A stretch of 64,000 nucleotides of DNA from SHVZ01 sp041906305 (GTDB lineage Bacteria > Pseudomonadota > Alphaproteobacteria > SHVZ01), in assembly GCA_041906305.1 (NCBI GenBank), contig JAYRJL010000001.1, positions 1,550,001 to 1,614,000 of the forward strand, read 5' to 3'. Positions 48,008-58,846 of the stretch are shown in pieces; positions within the stretch are counted from its first letter, which is position 1, and every line of letters begins with the position of its first letter. Made by a program: the position numbers and the translations under genes. The notes under the pieces were generated by a model. It did no database searches. It saw only the letters and a program-made list of their open reading frames with translations, and was not told the origin of the DNA.

Positions 48008-51000
48008 TCTATCTCGAGCTCGAGTGCTCGACCAATTTCAGTTTCCTCGAAGGCGCGTCTCATGCCGAGGAGCTGGTCGATCAAGCGCGCGATCTCGGCC
48101 ATTCCGGCATCGGCATCGCCGACCGCAATACGCTGGCGGGCGTGGTCCGGGCCTACAGCGTGATCGCCGACGAGCCCGACGCCTATGAGGGGTTCCGGCT
48201 GCTGATTGGATCGCGCCTCGCATTGCGCGATGGTTTTGAAGTTCTCTGCTATCCGACCGACCGCGCTGCTTACGGCCGCCTCTCGCGCCTGCTGACTATC
48301 GGCAAGCGGCGCGCGCCCAAGGGCGAGTGCTATCTCGATCTTTCTGACGTCCTCGACTGGGGCGAGGGACAGATCTTCGTCGCCTGCCAGCCGGAGCGGC
48401 CGGAAGAAGACGAACATCTGGCGCGGGTGCGGACGCTGGCCCGACGTTTCCCGAAGCACGTCTATCAGGCCGCCACATGGCGTTACGACGGCGGCGACCG
48501 GCGACGGCTGAAACGCCTGAGCTGGATGGCATCGAAGGCGCGTGTGCCCTTGGTCGTCACCAACGACGTCCGCTACCACACGCCCGACCGCCGCGCGCTC
48601 GCCGATGTGATGACCTGCGTCCGGCTAAAGACCACGATCGCGGAAGCGGGCACGCGCCTCGACGCCAATGCGGAGCGCCACCTGAAGCCGGCCGAGGAGA
48701 TGGCGCGACTGTTCAAGGACTATCCCGAGGCCGTCGCCCGCAGCGTCGAGATCGCCGAGCGCTGCCGCTTCTCGCTTGGCGATCTCAAATACCAATATCC
48801 GAGCGAAGTGCCGGCCGGGCGAAGCGCGCAGGAGGAGCTGGAAGAGCGGGCCTGGGCCGGTGCGGCGAAGCGCTATCCGGATGGGATTCCCGAGAAGGCA
48901 CGCGGGATCCTGAACCACGAGTTGGACCTGATCGCGAAGAAGGGCTACGCCTCCTATTTCCTCACCGTCGACAACATCGTCCGCTATGCGCGTTCGAAGG
49001 ACATCCTGTGCCAGGGGCGGGGATCGGCCGCCAACTCGCTGATCTGCTTTTGCCTGTGGATCACCTCCGTCGATCCGATCAAGGGCGGGCTGCTTTTCGA
49101 GCGGTTCCTTTCGGACGAGCGCAACGAGCCGCCCGACATCGACGTCGATTTCGAGCATGAACGACGCGAGGACGTGATCCAGCACGTCTATACGCATTAT
49201 GGGCGTCATCGCGCCGCCATTGCCGCGACCGTGATCAGCTACCGCACGCGCGGCGCGCTCCGCGACGTCGCCAAGGCGATGGGGCTCACCCCCGACGTGG
49301 TCGACGTGCTGAATGCGATCGACTGGCGAGAGGAAGAAGCCGAGCTCTATCCCGAACGGATGAGCCGGAAGGAGAAGCAGAAGCTCAGAAGGAAGAAGAA
49401 GGTCGTCGACTGGAAAGCGGTTCGCGGCGTCGGCCTGGATCCGGAAGATCCGGCTCTGCGTCATGCGCTCAAGCTGACGCTCGACCTCGTGGGCTTTCCA
49501 CGCCATCTGTCCCAGCATGTCGGCGGCTTCGTCATCACCGAAGGCCGCCTGGACGAGATGGTGCCGATCATGGACGCGGCGATGGAGGATCGCACCAGCA
49601 TCGAATGGGACAAGGACGACCTGAATACACTGGGCATCCTCAAGGTCGACGTGCTCGCGCTCGGCATGCTGACCTGCCTCAAGCTCGCCTTCGACATGCT
49701 GAAGCAGAAAGGGTTCGATATCGACCTCGACAAGATGCCGAAGGAAGACCCGGTGGTTTACGAGATGCTGCAGAAGGGCGAATCCCTCGGCGTCTTCCAG
49801 GTCGAGAGCCGGGGCCAGATGGCGATGCTGCCGCGCCTTAAGCCGAAGGAATTCTACGACCTCGTCATCGAGGTGGCGATCGTCCGGCCGGGACCGATCC
49901 AGGGCGACATGGTCCATCCCTATCTTCGCCGAAGAGAAGGCGTCGAGAAGGTGGAAATCCCGCCGGGGCTGGAGGACGTCCTCACCAAGACCCTTGGCGT
50001 TCCGCTGTTCCAGGAACAGGCCATGCGCATGGCCATCGTCGGCGCGGGATTCTCACACAGCGAAGCCGATCGGCTGCGCCGCGCCATGGCGACCTTCAAG
50101 AGCAACGGCAGGATCGGCGAGTTCGAGGAACCTTTCATCAACGGCATGATCAAGAACGGCTATGACCGCGGCTTCGCCGAACGCTGTTTCAGCCAGATGG
50201 AAGGCTTCAGCAACTATGGCTTCCCGGAAAGCCATGCGGCTTCCTTCGCAATCCTGGTCTATGCCTCGGCGTGGCTGAAGCGGTGGCATCCGGAGGTGTT
50301 CGCGGGCGCGCTGCTGAACGCGCAGCCGATGGGCTTCTACCAGCCGGCGCAGATCGTCGGCGATGCGGTGCAGAACGGCGCGGAGATCAGGCCGGTCGAC
50401 GTGAATGCGAGTGATTGGTTCTCCACGCTGGAAGCGAAGCCGGACGGCAAGCACGCGCTTCGTCTTGGCCTCCGCCAGATCGACGGCCTTTCCGAGGTCG
50501 AGATCACCGAGAAGCTGGTGAAGCAGCGCGGCGACGGCTACCGCAGCGTCCGCGATCTCTGGCTTCGGGCCGGTCTCAAGGTGGCGAGCCTGGAGAAGCT
50601 GGCGGCGGCGGATGCGTTCCGGTCGTTGGGCCTGCAGCGCCGGGAGGCGCTGTGGGCGGTGAAGGGCCTCGGTGAGGCGCCGCTACCGTTGTTCGCGGCG
50701 GCCGAGATCCGCTCGCCGTTGCAGTCGGAGCCCGAGATCAGGCTGCCGGCGCTCGGCCTCGGTGCCGAGGTCGCACAGGACTACTTCACCACTAAGCTGT
50801 CGCTGAAGCAGCATCCGCTGGCGCTGATCCGAAAGCGCTTGGACGCGGCCGCCTGGAGCCAGGCCTCGTTCCTCGACGATGCGATGCCGGGCCAGCTCGT
50901 GCGCGTCGCCGGCCTGGTGCTGGTGCGCCAGCATCCTGAGAGCGCCAACGGCATCGTGTTCGTGACGCTGGAGGATGAGAGTGGCATCGCCAATCTCGTT

Positions 51001-51273
51001 CTCTATCCGGACATGTACGAGGCGAACCGGCTCACGGTGCTCGGCGCGCGGCTGCTCGCCTGCGAAGGCACGATCGACCGCAAGGAGATCGTCGTCCATG
51101 TGAAGGCCCTCCGTCTCTTCGATTTGAGCGGTTGGCTCGGCGATCTCGTCGCCGATGACGGCGCACCGCCACCGCGCAGCCCCTTCAACCGCACCTTCAC
51201 CCATCCGCGCGAGACCAGGCGCGGACGACGTGAGAAGACCCAGATCAAGGTCAAGAGCCGCGACTTCCAGTAG
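48004..51273 (+). CDS. dnaE2: Error-prone DNA polymerase DnaE2 (ImuC)
   Basis: A 1,089-residue C-family polymerase, the usual DnaE2 length. It begins with a PHP domain (YLELECSTNFSFLEGASHAE, IADRNTLAGVVRAY). The polymerase core holds GRGSAANS near residue 338 and the catalytic Asp pair in PPDIDVDFEHERREDV near 377-384. The C-terminal OB domain is GLVLVRQHPESANGIVFVTL. The end KSRDFQ matches the DnaE2 tail. It performs translesion synthesis with ImuA and ImuB under LexA control. The start overlaps the stop of the preceding DUF2019-like gene. It is convergent with the HupE-like gene, two bases apart. Confidence 0.96.
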   Translation: MIYLELECSTNFSFLEGASHAEELVDQARDLGHSGIGIADRNTLAGVVRAYSVIADEPDAYEGFRLLIGSRLALRDGFEVLCYPTDRAAYGRLSRLLTIGKRRAPKGECYLDLSDVLDWGEGQIFVACQPERPEEDEHLARVRTLARRFPKHVYQAATWRYDGGDRRRLKRLSWMASKARVPLVVTNDVRYHTPDRRALADVMTCVRLKTTIAEAGTRLDANAERHLKPAEEMARLFKDYPEAVARSVEIAERCRFSLGDLKYQYPSEVPAGRSAQEELEERAWAGAAKRYPDGIPEKARGILNHELDLIAKKGYASYFLTVDNIVRYARSKDILCQGRGSAANSLICFCLWITSVDPIKGGLLFERFLSDERNEPPDIDVDFEHERREDVIQHVYTHYGRHRAAIAATVISYRTRGALRDVAKAMGLTPDVVDVLNAIDWREEEAELYPERMSRKEKQKLRRKKKVVDWKAVRGVGLDPEDPALRHALKLTLDLVGFPRHLSQHVGGFVITEGRLDEMVPIMDAAMEDRTSIEWDKDDLNTLGILKVDVLALGMLTCLKLAFDMLKQKGFDIDLDKMPKEDPVVYEMLQKGESLGVFQVESRGQMAMLPRLKPKEFYDLVIEVAIVRPGPIQGDMVHPYLRRREGVEKVEIPPGLEDVLTKTLGVPLFQEQAMRMAIVGAGFSHSEADRLRRAMATFKSNGRIGEFEEPFINGMIKNGYDRGFAERCFSQMEGFSNYGFPESHAASFAILVYASAWLKRWHPEVFAGALLNAQPMGFYQPAQIVGDAVQNGAEIRPVDVNASDWFSTLEAKPDGKHALRLGLRQIDGLSEVEITEKLVKQRGDGYRSVRDLWLRAGLKVASLEKLAAADAFRSLGLQRREALWAVKGLGEAPLPLFAAAEIRSPLQSEPEIRLPALGLGAEVAQDYFTTKLSLKQHPLALIRKRLDAAAWSQASFLDDAMPGQLVRVAGLVLVRQHPESANGIVFVTLEDESGIANLVLYPDMYEANRLTVLGARLLACEGTIDRKEIVVHVKALRLFDLSGWLGDLVADDGAPPPRSPFNRTFTHPRETRRGRREKTQIKVKSRDFQ

Positions 51274-51275
51274 GT

Positions 51276-52397
51276 CTAGAAGACCGCGAGGTCGAAGGCC
51301 CGCTCGGCGAACCAGAGGATCGCGACAAGACCGGCTGCGGCCGATCCGAGCGGCAGGAGGGCACGGCGGATCGAGGCGCCCCGGCTCAGCAGGTAGCCGA
51401 GCGGCACGATGGCAAGCGCGACGCCGAGCTGGACTGCCTCCAGGCCGAAGTTGAAGGCGAGCAGGGAGAGGACGAGCTCGACCGGCGGAAGATCCAGAAG
51501 CCCGAGCGCGTTGGCGAAGCCGAGCCCATGCACCAGGCCGAAGCCGAAGGCGACCAGCCAGCGGCGCGATCCGAGGAACGGCATCAGGTTGTCGACCGCG
51601 GTTGCGGCGATCGAGAGTGCGATCACGCTCTCCACCAGCCGCGCCGGCACCTCGACGATCCCGAGCGCCGCGAGCCAGAGCGTGAGCCCATGGGCGAGGG
51701 TGAAGGCCGTCAGGATCTTCGCCGCCTCGATCATCCGCCGTCCGATGGAACGGTCGGCCGTCAGCATCAGCGGGAGCAGCAGCACGCCCAGGAACAGCAG
51801 GTGGTCGATCCCCTCCAGCATGTGCAGCAGGCCGGAGACGAAGAACGATATGAAGCCAACCTCGCCGGCTCGGCCGAGGTCGACCGTGAACGTCTTCTGA
51901 TTCTCGGCAAGAGCCACGCTCCAGCTGCGTTCGCGGGCCTTCACGCTCACCAGCGCGCGAGGGGCGATGGCGTGTTCCTTGGCGAAGAGATCGAAGCCGA
52001 TGTCGAGCCGCGTCGGCGCCCGGACGCAGGTCATGCCGTAGCGAAGCGAGACGAGGGATCCGCTGTTGTGCTCGGTGAAGACCTGGGAGGCGGGCCCTTC
52101 ATTGACGCAAGCCTGGCCGCCGGCCTCGATCCGAAGATGCGGTCTCGCATACGTCTCGATCGCAACGCGGCCAGCGGCATGTTCGTCGGCGGAGATCCGG
52201 TTGTCGCGATTGCGATCCAGATCGAGCATCGCATCGAGGTCGCGGAGCGAGATCTCCCAGCGGACGTCGAGGTGCGCGCCTTCGACCGTGATCGCGATCT
52301 TGCTGTCGTCGAGCGGATGGGCGGCGGCAGGCGCGCTGAGCAGCAGCAGGCCCAAAAGAAAACGGCCCATCCAGGGGATCCGGATGGGCCGTTTCAT
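51276..52397 (-). CDS. HupE/UreJ-like membrane protein with an EF-hand loop
   Basis: A 373-residue protein. A signal peptide (MGRFLLGLLLLSAPAAA, ending before HPLDD) precedes a periplasmic domain of about 150 residues, which contains a canonical 12-residue EF-hand loop, DRNRDNRISADE. The C-terminal ~190 residues have six or more membrane helices (GFISFFVSGLLHMLEGIDHL, LTAFTLAHGLTLWLA, FGFGLVHGLGFANAL), the HupE/UreJ_2 pattern with several in-membrane His. HupE/UreJ proteins move nickel or related metals; this variant with a calcium-type loop is uncharacterised. It lies 20 bases after ftsH and may be co-transcribed. Confidence 0.88.
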   Translation of the reverse strand: MKRPIRIPWMGRFLLGLLLLSAPAAAHPLDDSKIAITVEGAHLDVRWEISLRDLDAMLDLDRNRDNRISADEHAAGRVAIETYARPHLRIEAGGQACVNEGPASQVFTEHNSGSLVSLRYGMTCVRAPTRLDIGFDLFAKEHAIAPRALVSVKARERSWSVALAENQKTFTVDLGRAGEVGFISFFVSGLLHMLEGIDHLLFLGVLLLPLMLTADRSIGRRMIEAAKILTAFTLAHGLTLWLAALGIVEVPARLVESVIALSIAATAVDNLMPFLGSRRWLVAFGFGLVHGLGFANALGLLDLPPVELVLSLLAFNFGLEAVQLGVALAIVPLGYLLSRGASIRRALLPLGSAAAGLVAILWFAERAFDLAVF

Positions 52398-52417
52398 GTC
52401 GCTTGGCGTGGCGAAGG

Positions 52418-54343
<1,926 letters not shown>

Positions 54344-54399
54344 GGGACTCCAAGACCTCGCGGAGAAACTTTGACCCTATCACACCCCGGGTGCCTTCG

Positions 54400-55668
54400 T
54401 CAGGCAACCGCGAATTCGGCTCGGGCGAGCCCCTGGCGAGGGAAAGTCCAGGAAGTAGCGCCCTTTAGCCACTCGTCTGCGCCGGGGCGCACCCATCCGA
54501 AATGGGGGACGGCAACGACCCCGTCAAGGTCGCGGATGGCCGGCAGGGACGGTCGTGCCGCGGATGGAATATGTCCAGCACCTGCAGGGGGTAAGTCGGT
54601 ACCGAGCGCCCCCAGGGTCAGATCACGATCCAGCGCGTTGCCCTCGATGCTCACGACGAAGCGGTCCCAGGCAGCCGATCGGCCCGCGAAAGGCACGACC
54701 CGGGGGAGCGACGCAGGTTCGCGCACGATCAGCCAGCGTCCCTGGCGGGAAAGGAGTCGGCAGCCTCCGAGCGTGCGGGCGTGCGCGCGCTCGTCCCGGA
54801 GATGTGACAAGAGCCGCTGCAGGCGCTCGCCCCTCGGCGCATAGTCGAGGTTGCCGATCGCGACGATGGCTCGGGCGAACACCGTGCCCGCGATGTCGGC
54901 CGGCTCGCTCAGAAGCAAAGGTGAGATCAAAGCCCATCCAGCTTCCGCGAGCCTCGCGTGGCGGACTAGCGCTTCGGCGACGCGTCGCTCGCGGGCGACC
55001 CGGACGATGCCGCTGGCGCGTGCGTCCAAGGCAAGCACGGCTTCGCTTCCGTCGGCGGCAATGCGTCGCCGAAGCCGCACGCGGGCGTGACGCTCGTCGC
55101 GGTTGGTCGGATCCTCGATCCAGGGGTGGCCGATCGAAGCCAGATATCCCGTCAGGGTCGCCTTGGGCTCGCCGAGCATCGGACGCAGGATGCGCCCCCA
55201 AGGCGTCGGCGTTTCGGCCGCGATCGCGGCGAGGCCGTCGGGACCGCTCTTGTCCTCGCGTCGAAGCGCCACCGTCTCCGCCTGGTCGCCGCGATGGTGG
55301 GCGAGCAGCAGGTGCAGGATGCCTTCCTCGCGACAGCGCGCGCCGAGCAGGTTCGACCGGGCCTCGCGCGCGGCGGCCTGGATGCCGGCCTTCGGCTTGT
55401 CGCCTTGCCAGGGAAGGATCGAGTGGCTGATGCCGCGCGCCCCGAGCCACGCGCCGACCTGACCCGTTTCGGTGTCCGAGCCCGGCCTGAGGCCGTGGTC
55501 GACGGTCAGCGCGAGGACGCGGCCGTTCCGGGCGCGCGCCCATCGATCGGCGAGGAATGCGAAGGCTAGGGAGTCGGCGCCGCCGGAGACGCCGACGGCG
55601 AGGACGGGCGAGGTCTCGAACGGCTCGAAGCGCGCCATCAGGCGCGCGACGAGATCCTCGGCCGTCAC
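54400..55668 (-). CDS. tilS: tRNA(Ile)-lysidine synthase TilS
   Basis: A 422-residue enzyme that makes lysidine at the wobble position of the tRNA(Ile) CAU anticodon so that it reads AUA. The PP-loop is VGVSGGADSLAFAF. LALTVDHGLRPGSDTE and LLAHHRGDQAETVALR are the conserved adenylation segments. The GTG start overlaps the cpoB stop codon (GTGA). It is essential in most bacteria. Confidence 0.94.
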   Translation of the reverse strand: MTAEDLVARLMARFEPFETSPVLAVGVSGGADSLAFAFLADRWARARNGRVLALTVDHGLRPGSDTETGQVGAWLGARGISHSILPWQGDKPKAGIQAAAREARSNLLGARCREEGILHLLLAHHRGDQAETVALRREDKSGPDGLAAIAAETPTPWGRILRPMLGEPKATLTGYLASIGHPWIEDPTNRDERHARVRLRRRIAADGSEAVLALDARASGIVRVARERRVAEALVRHARLAEAGWALISPLLLSEPADIAGTVFARAIVAIGNLDYAPRGERLQRLLSHLRDERAHARTLGGCRLLSRQGRWLIVREPASLPRVVPFAGRSAAWDRFVVSIEGNALDRDLTLGALGTDLPPAGAGHIPSAARPSLPAIRDLDGVVAVPHFGWVRPGADEWLKGATSWTFPRQGLARAEFAVA

Positions 55669-56687
55669 TTGCAGTTGAGGCGGTTCTTCTCGGCCGTTGC
55701 CCGGCTCTTCACGGTGCCCGGGGCGTTCGGGAACTGCTGGCCCAGGCGATCGAACGTCGCACAGGCCTCGCGCGGCTTGTTGAGCTTGGCCAGCGACATG
55801 CCGAGCTTCAGCAGGTTGTCCGGCGCCTTCTGGCCGGTTGGCGCCTTCTGATAGGCCTCGGCGAAGGCCGTCGACGCGGGCTCGAACTTGTCGCGGACGT
55901 AGTAGGTCTCGGCCAGCCAGTAGCGGGCGTTCTCGGTGCGCGGGTCGTTCGGGTGCTTGTCGATATAGGCGCGGAAGGCGCGTTCGGCCTGGTCGTAGTC
56001 GTTCTGCAGCAGGATGTTGAACGCGAACTTGTACTGATCCTCGGCCGATCCGTCGGGAAGGATCGACGCGGCCGGCGGGCGAGCTGCCTGCTGCGGCGGC
56101 TGGCCGGGGCGCGGCGGAGCGGCCGGCGGCGCGGCGCCGGCCGGAGGCGGGTTCGCCTGGAGCTGGCCTTGAGGCATCGTGCCGAGATTGCCGGAGGTCG
56201 TCGGTGGCAAATTCGGATTGCCGGCCGACTGGGACGGCGGCGGAGCGACGGGAGCCTGGCCTTGCGCCTGGGCCGGGGGCTGTCCGGGACGGCCCTTCTC
56301 GAGATCCTGGAAACGCAGCTCCATGTCGCCGGTCATCTTGTCTAGCTGACGGCGAGTCTGCTCGTTGGCGTAGGAGATCTCTTCGATCTTGCCGGTGAGA
56401 TCGCGGAGCGTGTCCTCGAGCTGAGAGAGCCGGGTTTCGAAGCGGCTGACCGCCGCGTTCGAAAGGTCGGATCCGCCGGCCGGAGCCATCTGGACCACGG
56501 GCGGCGGGCCGCCGCCGATCGGCGCCTGAGGCACTTGGCCGCGATAGACCTGACGCTGAAGGGTGTCGATGTCGCGCTGCAGGCGGTCGACGCGATCGAC
56601 CAGCGCGCGGACATCCTGCGCGAATGCCGGTACGGCCGAGGCGAGAAGCGCGAGGAAGGACAGAACGGGGAGAAGTCTATGCATCAT
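55665..56687 (-). CDS. cpoB: Cell division coordinator CpoB (YbgF) of the Tol-Pal system
   Basis: A 340-residue periplasmic protein with a signal peptide (LLPVLSFLALLASAVPAFA). The N-terminal half is a trimeric coiled coil (ALVDRVDRLQRDIDTLQRQV, LEDTLRDLTGKIEEISYANE). A long Pro/Gln/Ala linker (about 140-210) leads to TPR repeats (YKFAFNILLQNDYDQAERAF, RYWLAETYYVRDKFEPASTA). CpoB links TolA to PBP1B activity at division. It is separated from pal by a strong terminator, so it has its own promoter. Confidence 0.93.
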   Translation of the reverse strand: MMHRLLPVLSFLALLASAVPAFAQDVRALVDRVDRLQRDIDTLQRQVYRGQVPQAPIGGGPPPVVQMAPAGGSDLSNAAVSRFETRLSQLEDTLRDLTGKIEEISYANEQTRRQLDKMTGDMELRFQDLEKGRPGQPPAQAQGQAPVAPPPSQSAGNPNLPPTTSGNLGTMPQGQLQANPPPAGAAPPAAPPRPGQPPQQAARPPAASILPDGSAEDQYKFAFNILLQNDYDQAERAFRAYIDKHPNDPRTENARYWLAETYYVRDKFEPASTAFAEAYQKAPTGQKAPDNLLKLGMSLAKLNKPREACATFDRLGQQFPNAPGTVKSRATAEKNRLNCK

Positions 56688-56735
56688 GGCTCTCAGGCGT
56701 CCCTCCGCGCCGAAGCTATGGCCCAGCCGTAGGGC

Positions 56736-56774
56736 AAAAATAAGGCGTCGGCCTCGTTGCCGAGGCCGACGCCT
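56736..56774 (-). terminator. Strong rho-independent terminator after pal
   Basis: AGGCGTCGGCCTCG (56743-56756) pairs perfectly with CGAGGCCGACGCCT (56761-56774), a 14-bp stem with a 4-base loop. On the minus strand it is followed by TATTTTTGC. It closes the ybgC-tolQRAB-pal transcript before cpoB. Confidence 0.92.
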
Positions 56775-56797
56775 AAACGAACACCGCTACGCCGTCG

Positions 56798-57298
56798 TCA
56801 GTTGACGACGGTGACGCCGCGACGGTTCTGCGACCAGGCAGCCTCGTTCGAACCGAGCACCGCCGGACGCTCCTTGCCATACGAGATGGTCTTGATGCGG
56901 CTGGCGGGGATGCCGAGCGAAACGAGGTAGTTGCTGGCGGCCTTCGCGCGACGGTCACCGAGGGCGAGGTTGTACTCGCGGGTGCCGCGCTCGTCGCAAT
57001 GGCCTTCGATGGTGACGGCGACGTTGCCGTACTGCTTCAGCCAGGCGGCCTGACGCTCGAGCGTCCGGCGGGCTTCCGGCTTCAGGTCGGACTTGTCGAG
57101 GTCGAAGAAGACGCGGTCGCCGACGTTGACGACGAGATCCTGCTGGGACCCCGGAACCGGGCCGGTGCGCGGAGCCGCCGCCGGGGCCGTCGAGGCCGCA
57201 GCGCCGCCGCCAGCCGAGCCGGCCGTCGTGGTCGAGGTGCTCTCGCACGCGGCGAGCAGCAGGGACGCCGCGAAGAGACTGAGAAGCTTCGTTCGCAT
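56798..57298 (-). CDS. pal: Peptidoglycan-associated lipoprotein Pal
   Basis: A 166-residue outer-membrane lipoprotein. AAGGAG precedes ATG 57298. The lipobox is LLAAC, with the lipidated Cys at about residue 20. A Gly/Ala/Thr linker follows, then an OmpA-like domain with DLKPEARRTLERQAAWLKQY, VTIEGHCDERGTREYNLALG and RRAKAASNYL, whose Asp and Arg bind diaminopimelate. It anchors the outer membrane to peptidoglycan and binds TolB. Confidence 0.96.
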   Translation of the reverse strand: MRTKLLSLFAASLLLAACESTSTTTAGSAGGGAAASTAPAAAPRTGPVPGSQQDLVVNVGDRVFFDLDKSDLKPEARRTLERQAAWLKQYGNVAVTIEGHCDERGTREYNLALGDRRAKAASNYLVSLGIPASRIKTISYGKERPAVLGSNEAAWSQNRRGVTVVN

Positions 57299-57481
57299 TT
57301 TTGTTAACTCCTTCCCGGGGGAGAGATCGAGATTGTCACGTTGTTCTATTCTTACCTGGGGTGACGGCGGCGCCTGCTGGTCCCAACGTCTCGTTTCATC
57401 AAGAGGTGGCCAAGCCGGTACGACATAACCCAACCCGTCGGCACGCGCCAACGAGGACCAGCGGAATATAAGCGTGGAATT

Positions 57482-58846
57482 TCAAGGAATCAAGGGGGAC
57501 CACGCCGGGTCCGACCCGTCGACCGGTGTGATAATTTCGCGCTCATTGAAGCCGGTCAAGTCGATCGAGAACAGCTTGACCTGCCCGCCGCGTCCCTGGT
57601 CGTCGCTGGGCTGCTGGCGGAAGTACATCAGGACGCGGCCGTTGGGGGCCCAGGTCGGGCCCTCGACCAGGAAGCTTTCGGTCAGGATCCGCTCGCCCGA
57701 GCCGTCAGGGCGCATCACGCCGATCGAGAAGGTCCCGCTGTTGATCCGGGTGAAGGCGATCAGGTCACCGCGCGGAGACCATACCGGCGTCGCATAGCGT
57801 CCCTGGCCGAAGGAGATGCGCTTCACGCCGCCGCCCTCGGAATCCATCGTGTAGAGCTGCTGGCCGCCGGAGCGGTCGGAGTTGAAGCAGATCTGGTTAC
57901 CGTCCGGCGAGTAGCAGGGCGAGGTGTTGATCGAGGCGTGGTTGGTGAGCCGCTTGACCGCGCGGGTGCGGAGGTCGAGCGCGTAGATCTGCGAGTTGCC
58001 TTCGGCGGAAAGGCTCATGATCACGCGCTTGCCGTCGGGCGAGAAGCGCGGCGCGAAAGTCATGCCGGGGAAATCGCCGACGACTTCCTGCTGACCGGTG
58101 TCGATGTTGAACAGGTACACGCGCGGTTGGTCGCGGAAGTAGGAGAGGTACGTGATCTCCTGCGCCGTCGGCGAGAAGCGCGGCGTCAGCACCAGCACAC
58201 GTCCGTCGGTGAGGAAGCGGTGGTTGGCGCCGTCCTGGTCCATGATCGCCAGGCGCTTGATGCGCCGGTTCTGCGGGCCGGACTCGGCGATGTAGACGAC
58301 ACGCGTGTCGAAGTAGCCGTCCTCGCCGGTGATCCGCTTGTAGATCGCGTCCGCGATGATGTGCGCGACGCGGCGCCAGTTGTTCGGGATCGTGAAGTAG
58401 GCGAGGCCGGTCATCTGCTGCTCGGCATAGACGTCGAACAGCCTGAACTCGACCTTGAGGCGGCCGTCGCCCTGCATCTCGACGGTGCCAGTAACCAGCG
58501 CCTGGGCGTTGATCAGCTTCCAGTCCTGAAACCGGGGCTGAAGGCGGATCTGGTCGGCCTGCTGGATGAAGGACTTGGGATCGAGCGGCCGGAACAAGCC
58601 CGACCGCTCGAGGTCTGCCGAGACCACGCTCGACATGTCGTTGCCGACGCGCCCCTGCTCGCCCGCACCCTGGAACGGCACGATCGCGATCGGCATCGGC
58701 TCGATCTTGCCGCGCGTGATGTCGATGCGGAGATCGGCCCAGGCGGGCCTGGCCGAGCTCCAGAGAAGGGGGGCGATGGTGAGCCCGGCGAGGGCGTCGC
58801 GGCGGGTGGGCATCCACGGGCGGGCGCGGTCGGGCAGCACGCTCAT
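57482..58846 (-). CDS. tolB: Tol-Pal system protein TolB
   Basis: A 454-residue periplasmic protein with an N-terminal TolB_N domain (LRIDITRGKIEPMPIAIVPF) and a six-bladed beta-propeller (DGRVLVLTPRFSPTAQEITY and FAPRFSPDGKRVIMSLSAEG show blade repeats). The signal segment contains PTRRDALAGL followed by a mildly hydrophobic stretch and ARPAWA, so Tat export is possible. ATG 58846 shares a base with the tolA stop codon (TGATG). It cycles between Pal and TolA binding. Confidence 0.95.
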   Translation of the reverse strand: MSVLPDRARPWMPTRRDALAGLTIAPLLWSSARPAWADLRIDITRGKIEPMPIAIVPFQGAGEQGRVGNDMSSVVSADLERSGLFRPLDPKSFIQQADQIRLQPRFQDWKLINAQALVTGTVEMQGDGRLKVEFRLFDVYAEQQMTGLAYFTIPNNWRRVAHIIADAIYKRITGEDGYFDTRVVYIAESGPQNRRIKRLAIMDQDGANHRFLTDGRVLVLTPRFSPTAQEITYLSYFRDQPRVYLFNIDTGQQEVVGDFPGMTFAPRFSPDGKRVIMSLSAEGNSQIYALDLRTRAVKRLTNHASINTSPCYSPDGNQICFNSDRSGGQQLYTMDSEGGGVKRISFGQGRYATPVWSPRGDLIAFTRINSGTFSIGVMRPDGSGERILTESFLVEGPTWAPNGRVLMYFRQQPSDDQGRGGQVKLFSIDLTGFNEREIITPVDGSDPAWSPLIP

